Assembly: GCA_029851415.1 (NCBI GenBank)
Contig: CM056742.1
Coordinates: forward strand, 76,808,748-76,872,747
Origin: Eretmocerus hayati
Taxonomy: Eukaryota > Arthropoda > Insecta > Hymenoptera > Aphelinidae
Length of the DNA: 64,000 nt
Reading direction: 5' to 3'
The position numbers and the translations under genes are program-made. The notes under the pieces were generated by a model. That model searched no databases, was not told the DNA's origin, and was given only the letters and a program-made list of their open reading frames with translations. Positions 56,412 through 64,000 of this stretch are shown one piece after another; position 1 is the first letter of the stretch, and each line of letters begins with the position of its first letter.

Positions 56412-58079
56412 CCCGCTCCGAGAGATAGGATTTTGGCTTTCGGTTAATTTTGTCGGGCAAGAAATATGTTGTCAAGCACAAAATTCTGAACAAAAAGTTC
56501 AATGGGCCCGATGACGGAAAATGGCTAGTTTTTTTAGTATGAATCAAATAAATACCAATAAATGGGAGGTTATGAGGTTATCTAGAACAACAACGAGGCT
56601 TGTCTGCAGCGTTTGAATTTGAATTAAAAATGTACAATTTGAGTGTGATGTAGCTAAAAGGTCATCACTTTGGTAATTGAAACATTTTATCTGAAACCTT
56701 CGATGCAAAAAGCAAATAAATGCATGCAAAAAAAAGTGATAATGCGCGATTGACAAAGAAATCATAACGGCTTGTATTCTCAACAATTACATTTCATTTC
56801 AATCAATGTAGCAGCTGACGCTACAGAGCTGGATCATAAAGCTGTGCTGACTCGATGCACCGAGTACATGATCTTGAGAGCCCAGATATGGGGCGGGAGC
56901 GGCTTTTTGACATCAACATCATCGCATAGCATGAGGCTCGCGCTTTGAATAGTTGATAGAAGGTGTCCGATAGTGCATGGCTGCAATCAAATTATATGGA
57001 ATAAATCAAAATTAATCTTGGATCGCGTGAGACTAGTGTCTGCCAAATATTTCGAGGATATGGAGATCGAATCTCATATTGCCGTATCTCGAGATCATAT
57101 CGCGTAAGAGGCTGCGGGGTCGAAAGCAAGCGACTATCAAAATCGAGCTCAAGAAGTCGAGTGGAGGGTTTTTGAAGTATTTCGAGGTCACTGAACACAA
57201 AATTTGACATTGTCCTGCCTCCTAATCGTGTTGCGGGGGTGGAGGCCCGAATTGACCGAGGTCGAAGCTCGAGACTCGAGTAAGGGTATTTTTGGGGTAT
57301 TTTGGGGTCGCTAAGCACGAATTTGAGGTCGTCCAGCCTCCAAGTCATGTTGCGTGGGCGGTTGGGGGGGGGGGGGTCGAGTAGAGGCACCAATTGACCA
57401 AGATTGGAGTTTGAGAGTTGAGTAGGGGTTTTTTTTGGAGTATTTTGGCATCGCTAAGCACGTATTTGAGATTACACAGCTCCCAAATCGTGTCGAATGG
57501 GTGGCTGCAAGAGCAAGGACCGCGTGTTGAACTAGATAAAACTGGAAGAGCCGACGGGTGGAGGGGGTCCTTGATATCTCGAGATCACTGGGCACAAATC
57601 TCAGATCACCCAGCCTCAGAACCGTATTGGGTGGGCGGCTGTGATGGTGAGTTCGATGTAGTTTCCTCACAATGATCATTTCCTGAGATAGAATCTGACC
57701 AGAATTGTAAGCCGAATTAAGGCATCGGGACCAGACCACGGGCATACGCCAAGTATCTCCTTTGACCGAGGGATCGAGCGATATCCTGTTCATCGAAATT
57801 CCGAATCGCTAGGTATGTAATCATAATTCTCGATCACGGAATAGGCCACAAATAGTTTCAGGCGTGAATCTGCGAGAGAGTAGTGACTGCCAGGAGATTT
57901 GACCGTTAAATCTCTATTCTGGCCATCTTCACAAGCAGGATCTGATTGGATGTACCGAGAGGCACGATGACTTAACAACGCCCAGAATCACCACGTGAAC
58001 CAATAGCCTAAGGATCGGAAGATATCCCAGGACGTGCGATTCTGAAATCTTAGCTCTGTGGCAAAAAACTCAAGAATCT

Positions 58080-58505
58080 ACCCGACTCTTTCTTAAGATT
58101 TTTGACCACACGCTGAGATTTCAGGATCACACTCCCTAAAACACCACTCGATCGAGCTGCTTTGAAATCGTGCTCTGGCTACCGTCGTTGTATTGTAGTC
58201 ATGCTTCTCGCCAGATCAGATGATACTTCCTGTGAAATCGGCCAGGATAGTGAATCAGCTCTCAAATCTCCTTGCAGTCACCGCCCTCCCATAGATTCAC
58301 GCCCGAAAAGATTCGTAGTCCATTCCAATATTAAGAATTGTAATCGCATAGCTAGAGGATCGTAGTTTCAATCCCTAGAAAATTGCTCGATCTTTGGACC
58401 ATCGAACACACTCGGCTTAGTCTCGAGGTATGGTGACAGATAACAGGTTTATTCGAATATGCTGGTCGGAGCGCTCCGAACTCTGGGATCTCTCTCTCTC
58501 TCTCT

Positions 58506-58540
<35 letters not shown>

Positions 58541-58801
58541 GTGGTTAGAGGGCAAAATCTGCCTCAGGATCCCTCGGATCCGTCCCCAGACACCGGACTG
58601 GTTCAGCTTACGCGGACTACGCATAACCCACGCAGGCCATACCAGGCGGGACACGGGTTTGGGTGGGGCCCACCGAGAGGTGGGCCCGGCCGTGTAATAT
58701 CCCTCTCCCCTCGATGTCCGATACCTAGGGCATCGGGCAATCAAGAAGGAGATCCACCTGCATCTACCATCTCATCCCGGAACCGCGTGAGCATTACTTC
58801 A

Positions 58802-58870
<69 letters not shown>

Positions 58871-60255
58871 TCATTGCGTTTGGAAAGAGAGGTTCGGGGG
58901 TAGGAGCGCTCCGAGCGCTCCGAACTAGCATAATCAGGTGAATTTAATGTGAGTCTTCCCACGACTTGGGATTAGATTTCATCCGTGGGGATGTCCAGAT
59001 TCAGCAAAGGAACACTCGAATCTCCTACCCGTCAGTATCGAGTAGTAGATTCACGTCCGCCAATGTATTCGAATCGAATCCTTCTCGAGATTTTCGACCA
59101 CATAGCTGGGATTTCAGAATCGGACGTCCGAGGTTATCTCCCGATCCCCAGGCTATTGGATCACGTGTTGGTTCTGGGCCGTTGTATGGTCACCATGCTT
59201 CTCGATACATGAGATCAGATTCTGCTTGTAAAGATGGCAAGGATAGAGATTTAATGCTGGAATCTCCTTGCAATCAACACCTTTTCCTAGATCCACGCCC
59301 GAAAAGATTTGTAGTCCATTCTGTTATCAATAATTGTGATCACATAGCTAGAGGATCGTAGTTCCCGTGCCCAGAATATTCCTCGAATTTTCGGCCACTG
59401 AACACACTATGCTTAGGTTCGTGTTAAGGTGACCGAATAAAGTAAGTCATCCCACTACTTGGGATCAGATTCAACCCGTGGGGATGTCCAGATTCAGCAA
59501 GGAAAAACTCAAATCTCCTAACCGTTACTATCGAGAAGTAGATTCACGTCCATAAATCTATGAGAATAGGCTCCTCCTCGAGATTTATGATCACAGAGTA
59601 AAGATTTCATAATCGCACGTCCTGGGATATCTCCTGATCCCTAGGCTATTGGATCATGTAATAGTTCTGGTTGTATGGTCACCATGCTTCTCGGTACATG
59701 AGATCAGATTCCGCTTGTGAAAACAGTCAAAATAGAGATCTGACGCTTGAATCTTCTTGCAGTCATCACCCTCTCGTAGATTCTCGCCCGCAACGATTTG
59801 TAGTCCATTCCGTCATTGAGGATTATGATCACCTAGCTAGAGGATCCGGGTTCGAATCCCTAGGATATTGCACGGTGCTCCATCCCACAAACTCAGTTGG
59901 CTTAGGCTCGTGGTATGCGTGATTTACGCCCGTCAATATATGGGGATCGACTGCTTTTTAAGATTTCCGGTTACAGAGCTGAGATTTCAGTATCACACTC
60001 CCTAAGTCATTACCCGATCCCGCTGCTATCACATCACGCTCTGGTCATGGTCGTTGTGAAGTGGTCATGATTCGCGCATGATGAGATGAGACTCCGCCTG
60101 GAAAATTGGCCAGAATAGAGATTCAGCTCTCGAATCTCCTTGCAGTCACCACTCTCTCGCAGATTCACGCCTGAAACTATTTGTGGCCTATTCCGTGATC
60201 GAAAATTGTGATTACATACCTAGTGAATCGGAATTCCGATCAACAGGATATCGCC
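58080..60255. repeat. Tandem units of about 450-480 bp in the foldback centre
   Basis: Blocks such as gtccagattcagcaa, ggtcaccatgcttctcg, gaatctccttgcagtca and attcacgcccg recur in units near 58080 (partial), 58950, 59450 and 59920 (partial). Units are diverged by several percent. A (TC)n tract and R1 LINE copy 4 interrupt the first. Confidence 0.75.
58509..58804 (-). mobile_element. R1-clade LINE copy 4 (3' UTR only), in (GA)n
   Basis: On the minus strand a (GA)n tract (58805-58866) precedes the truncated 3' UTR, which ends in poly(A) (plus-strand T run 58509-58537) followed by further (GA)n (58488-58508). The UTR is nearly identical to that of copies 1-3 at 34-38 kb. It has the same orientation relative to the GA strand as those copies. 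Confidence 0.9.
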
Positions 60256-61623
60256 CGACTCCTCGGTCAATGAAGATACTTGGCGTATGCTCGTGGTCTG
60301 GTCCCGATGCCTTAATTCGGCTTACGATCCTGGTCAGATTCTTATATCTCAGGAAATGATCATTGTGAGGAAACTACATCGAATTCACCATCACAGCCGC
60401 CCACCCAATACGGTTCTGAGGCTGAATGATCTGGGATTTGTGTCCAGTGATCTCGAGATATGAAGGACCCCCTCCCCCGCCGGCTCTTTCAGTTTTATCT
60501 AGTTCAACACGCGTCCTTGCTCTTGCAGCCACCCATTCAACACGATTCGGGAGCTGTGTAATCTCAAATACGTGCTTATCGATGCCAAAATACTCCAAAA
60601 ACAACCCCTACTCAACTCTCAAACTCCAATCTTGGTCAATTGGTGCCTCTACTCGACCCCCCCCCCCCCCCTAACCGCCCACGCAACATGACTTGGAGGC
60701 TGGACGACCTCAAATTCGTGCTTAGCGACCCCAAAATACCCCCAAAAACACCCTTACTCGAGTCTCGAGCTTCGACCTCGATCAATTCGGGCCTCCGCCC
60801 TTGCAACACGTTTAGGAGGCAGGGCAATGTCAAATTTCGTGTTCAGCGACCTCGAAATACTTCAAAAACCCTCCACTCGACTTTTTGAGCTCGATTTTGA
60901 TAGTCGCTTGCTTTCGACCCCGCAGCCTCTTACGCGATATGATCTCGAGATACGGCAATATGAGATTCGATCTCCATATCCTCGAAATATTTGGCAGACA
61001 CTAGTCTTACGCGATCCTAGATTAATTTTGATTCATTCCATATGATTTGAATGCAGCCGAGCACTATCGGACTCCTTTTTTCAACTACTCAAAGCGCGAG
61101 CCTCATGCTATGCGATGATGTTGATGTCAAAAAGCCGCTCCCGCCCCATATCTGGGCTCTCAAGATCATGTACTCGTTGCATCGAGTCAGCACAGCGTTA
61201 TGATCCAGCTCTGCAGCGTTAGCTGCTACATTGATTGAAATGAAATGTAATCGTTGAGAATACAAGCCGTTATGGTTTCTTTGTCAATCGCGCATTATCA
61301 CTTTTTTGCATGCATTTATTCGCATTTTGCATCGAAGGTTTCAGATAAAATGTTTCAATTACCAAAGTGATAAACTTTTAGCTACATCACACTCAAATTG
61401 TACATTTTTAATTCAAATTCGAACGCTGCAGACAAGCCTTGTTGTTGTTCTAGATAACCTCATAACCTCCCATTTATTGGTATTTATTTGATTTATACTG
61501 AAAAAACTAGCCATTTTCCGTCTTCGGGCCCATTGAACTTTTTGTTCAGAATTTTGTGCTTGACAACATATTTCTTCCCCGACAAAATTAACCGAAAGCC
61601 AAAATCCTATCTCTCGGAGCGGG

Positions 61624-62413
61624 ATCCTTCCACGTCACAAATTTGTATCCACAAAGAACTCCAATGGTCACGAACCAAGTTTCAAATCGAGAAAGAAGGG
61701 ATCGCGAAGATTCTAACTCTTCGGATCCTCAGACTCAAGCTAGCCCTGCAGAAATCACTTTGTATAGAGAAATGATTGGTAGCGTCTTGTATCTGGTAAA
61801 TACAACTCGTCCTGATATAGCTTTCACAGTCAATGTCTTGAGTAGACATCAGCTCAATCCTACCGAGAATGAATGGAAAATGATAGAGAGACTCTTTAGA
61901 TACTTGCATGGCACGAGAGATCGCGGTCTTGTTTACTCAGCTCGCAACAATGAATTGCAAGCTTACTCAGACTCTAGTTTCTCCGACTGCAAAGGGTCCA
62001 TTTCTACCTGCGGATTCCTTATCCAACTGTTTGGTGATACTATTGCATGGAGTACTCACAAACAAAAGTACGTTTCGCTTTCGACCTGTCAAGCCGAATA
62101 CATTGCTATGAGCAATACCTGCCAGGAATTAATCTCCATGAATAACAGTCTGAAAATGATCTTGGATAAGTCCTTTTGTCCGATGACCCTGTGGTGCGAC
62201 AACAAAGCTGCTATAGCATGTGCTAAGACGGCAAGTAGAAAATTGCATCACATATGTCACGTCAAAGAGCACCATGTGAAAGAATGTGTTGCTAGAGAAT
62301 TGATCAAAGTAGACTGGATTAAATCAAAGGAACAATTGGCAGACATATTTACAAAACCCCTTTCTTTTCATTACCATGAGAGACTCACCAGGAGTATTCT
62401 TAATCGGGGCTGA
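61624..62413 (+). pseudogene. Copia reverse transcriptase end and RNase H
   Basis: After the foldback the frame resumes with PQRTPMV and SVLYLVNTTRPDIAFTVNVLSR (the conserved block linking RT to RNase H), KMIERLFRYLHGTRDRGL, then RNase H: AYSDSSFSDC (first catalytic Asp), QAEYIAMSNTCQE (catalytic Glu), LWCDNKAAIACAK (catalytic Asp) and the DIFTKPL motif near the C-terminus, with a stop at 62413. The module is intact. It degrades the RNA strand of the RNA/DNA hybrid during replication of the element. Confidence 0.9.
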
Positions 62414-62603
62414 ATTTGTGAATTGATCTGGGATGCAGGAGTTTCAATTAGTATTTCACAGTAATTAAGAATATTTGTTTTCTCAAATCTGTTACAGGAC
62501 CTAACCAGAAACAAGCCCAATGAATATATATACCAATCTTTTACGTAATAGTTTTCTTCTTTCGATCGAATCATCATCTCCTGCAAACTATTAGTAATAC
62601 ACC

Positions 62604-62605
<2 letters not shown>

Positions 62606-62643
<38 letters not shown>
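62606..62643. repeat. (AT)n microsatellite
   Basis: Run of alternating TA between the copia coding end and the right LTR. Confidence 0.95.
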
Positions 62644-62645
<2 letters not shown>

Positions 62646-62716
62646 TATTTCATATTCTGACATATTTATACTCATTATCTGATTTTCTATGTAAATAAAG
62701 ACGGTCAACTTTGAAC

Positions 62717-62727
62717 GCGGGAGGGAG
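62717..62727 (+). promoter_or_regulatory. Polypurine tract of the copia element
   Basis: gcgggagggag directly precedes the right LTR (TGTTGG at 62728), the position and composition expected for plus-strand priming. Confidence 0.75.
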
Positions 62728-62954
62728 TGTTGGATGTACGCATTCAAACTTGCCGCCCGCGCGCCAGCCGTCAGCTAGTGCTGTTTGGTGGCGTCGCTGC
62801 GCGGCCGCCACCAACAGCAAGCCAGTATGCTTGAATACGAACCCGTGCACGCATCGCGTCACGGTACCTCCTCTGTTTTTGTGCTAATGAACGATCTTTC
62901 ACTTTAACCGAAGCTCCCCTGTGTCGCCAACATTATTTTACCCATAACCCTTCA
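62728..62954 (+). repeat. Right LTR of the copia element
   Basis: 227 bp, TG...CA, differing from the left LTR at about six positions including a one-base length change. It is followed by the ATACA duplication at 62955-62959. Confidence 0.93.
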
Positions 62955-63400
62955 ATACAATTTTCCAAAACCTCATTAAAAGATGCAACAGCTAACTCAG
63001 GATCCTCACTCGATACCACTAAGTCCCAATCAACTTGATTGAGTACAGATGAGATTTTGTCAATAAATTTATTAGATAACTGGGTAACACGACAAAAAAA
63101 TGATTAAGAGAGAACATTGCTGGACTATGATGTTGATCAGTCGCTATCAAGGAATCGAAAATATCAACTTTCTTTAAACAGTTTTTAGAAGCAAACATAA
63201 GACCCAGACTGTAGCCCTTACTATGATGTTTTGGAAACATTTCTATTAGATCTAAGAATGAGAAACAGGAGGAGGCAGCTAAAGCTGCTGAACGAAGGGT
63301 TGATGACAAATAACCACAAAATTGAACATCAAGCGGGTCATTACTTTCTTGTATACCAAAGATCATTACATTTTTTCTCTGTATATTCTCTCTCTTATCT
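62955..63400 (-). pseudogene. Host LINE, endonuclease end and spacer
   Basis: The minus-strand frame includes FSFLDLIEMF, DSLIATDQHHSPAMFSL (the DHHP-like C-terminal endonuclease motif) and KISSVLNQVDWDLV. The N-terminal two thirds of the endonuclease are missing, since the ORF1 RNA-binding start (VMIFGIQES) runs directly into it. This implies an internal deletion. Confidence 0.7.
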
Positions 63401-64000
63401 CATGATCTAGAGTGTCGCTCATTTCAGATTCTTAGTTTTGTTTAGCAGATTCAAGCACAGTTACTCTTGTCTCAAGGTCAGTTAAATCAATTTCAATACT
63501 GCTAACTTTTTTAGAGATGGCCTCAATTTGAGATAAGATGTAACTTGTCTCAGAGTCAATGTTTTGGTTGATGGCAGCAGTACTTATATTTAGTTCACTT
63601 TTGATCAGCTTTCTTATATCTGCCAGCAGATCACGTCTGAGAATTTTGATTTACTTGGTTTAGTACTGGAATAGCCTGTTTTGCTTGTTTGACTTGTATC
63701 CTCATCGTCAACTTTTTGTGCTTCTTCAGAAATATTGGAAGCACTAGAGCGTGCTCTATTTTCATCACTTGGATTAGCGTGACCATTTGGACAGCAAGTA
63801 GCAAATGAGCCATCATCTCTTGGTCCAGCCCTCCTCTCAGCACAAGAAGGATGACATGAAGCCTCACAACTATTACACAGTGCAAACGATTCTTTTGATG
63901 GACCCTTATTAGGACAAGAGTAGCAGTGGAACTTGTCTCCTCCTTGAACTTTATATAGCTGCATTATACGCACAAGGAGTATATATTCAGTATAGCATAT
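63401..64000 (-). pseudogene. Host LINE ORF1: zinc finger and coiled coil
   Basis: On the minus strand from the window end: a PHD-like Cys/His pattern CYSC, CNSCEASCHPSC and CCPNGH, an acidic Ser-rich linker, then after a frame change a coiled coil (LADIRKLIKSELN to LTDLETRVTVLESA) and ERIYREK leading to the RNA-binding domain. Domain order matches ORF1 of the LINE at 44304-48573. At least two breaks. The true start may lie at 63973 or beyond the window. Confidence 0.75.

Larger units (their letters stand above)
56412..61623. mobile_element. Foldback element, 5.2 kb, ends CCCGCTCCGAGAGATAGG
   Basis: The left end CCCGCTCCGAGAGATAGG at 56412 is mirrored at 61623. The arms of about 1.57 kb (56412-57990 and 60055-61623) are closely related inverted copies, including a G tract at 57365-57378 mirrored by a C tract near 60657-60670. 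The centre holds tandem units of roughly 450 bp. It has no transposase; frames in the arms are by-products. The flanks do not show a clean duplication (ggaccc/ggatcc may be a diverged one). It interrupts the copia reverse transcriptase. Confidence 0.85.
49470..62954 (+). mobile_element. Ty1/copia LTR retrotransposon with internal insertions
   Basis: LTRs of 228 and 227 bp (TGTTGG...CTTCA) flank a gag-protease-integrase-reverse transcriptase-RNase H region in the Ty1/copia order (integrase before reverse transcriptase). A 5.2 kb foldback and a 108-bp insert interrupt it; without them the element is about 8.1 kb. The LTRs differ at only about six positions, so insertion is fairly recent. The long leader (49698-51586) contains a CAG-type repeat, CT tracts, a tandem duplication and an exon-like segment. 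Confidence 0.92.
42676..64000 (-). mobile_element. Host LINE of the nested stack, in four pieces
   Basis: Minus-strand pieces at 64000-62955, 49469-48574, 44303-43964 and about 43690-42676 belong to one element. Reading in order they give an ORF1 zinc-finger region, coiled coil, the end of an endonuclease, the linker, reverse-transcriptase blocks and a 3' UTR with an aataaaattaaataaaat tail at 42676-42700. The interrupting elements are a Ty1/copia copy, a plus-strand LINE and a GC-rich insert. At the copia and LINE junctions the protein frame continues once one target-site copy is removed. The 5' end lies beyond the window. Confidence 0.8.

Noticed and set aside
56544..61491. Several 80-160-codon frames appearing twice in opposite orientation
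   Set aside because: They are mirror images in the foldback arms (for example 56544-56786 and 61306-61491) and carry no family signature.
1..64000. Bacterial-type systems (defence islands, operons, attachment sites)
   Set aside because: Gene structure, splice sites and element families are eukaryotic throughout; nothing prokaryotic was seen.

Overview
The window looks like an AT-rich arthropod, most likely insect, nuclear genome. The evidence is the transposable-element fauna (Jockey/CR1-type and R1-clade LINEs, a Ty1/copia element, foldback elements and MITEs), eukaryotic splice signals, and one exon of the nuclear mitochondrial gene NDUFA8. I see no bacterial operon, tRNA, rRNA or CRISPR array. 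Species-level placement is not possible from what I can see.

Layout. 0.8-2.6 kb: 5'-truncated LINE (minus). 3.5-4.4 kb: degenerate minisatellite. 4.8-11.5 kb: gag gene of an LTR-type retroelement (minus), split by a 3.55 kb foldback element and a 0.33 kb MITE; both insertions can be placed to the base because the gag frame resumes in phase once one target-site copy is removed. 13.9 kb: NDUFA8 exon (minus). 14.9-15.8 kb: TA-flanked DNA element. 18.6-29.7 kb: probable 3' end of an unrecognised host gene (plus) with three related exon-like segments, a terminal exon and a poly(A) signal. Its introns hold a 2.8 kb foldback, a MITE, a GC-rich block, a 462-bp repeat array and an ORF1-only LINE. 30.5-32.4 kb: short tandem repeat split by a second, 1.35 kb copy of the first foldback family. 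34.0-37.9 kb: hAT-like MITE (8-bp target duplication) whose internal (GA)n tract received three head-to-tail R1-clade LINEs. 39.5-42.7 kb: MITEs and LINE fragments.

42.7-64.0 kb is a nested stack. A minus-strand LINE is interrupted by (i) a GC-rich insert, (ii) a nearly intact 4.27 kb plus-strand LINE and (iii) a 13.5 kb Ty1/copia element with 227-228 bp LTRs and 5-bp duplications. The copia element contains a 5.2 kb foldback, and a (TC)n tract in that foldback holds a fourth copy of the (GA)n-associated R1 LINE.

Most coding capacity is mobile-element debris at different stages of decay. The plus-strand LINE and the copia element are the youngest-looking: few breaks, clean duplications, and LTRs that differ at only a handful of positions. 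Host genes are represented only by the NDUFA8 exon and the candidate 19.3-29.6 kb gene. I recognised no pathway-level gene cluster. The strongest unusual signals are the (GA)n-associated LINE family, the GAG-terminal foldback family with ATAC/GTAT duplications, the copia primer site matching initiator tRNA-Met, and the repeated exon-like segments.
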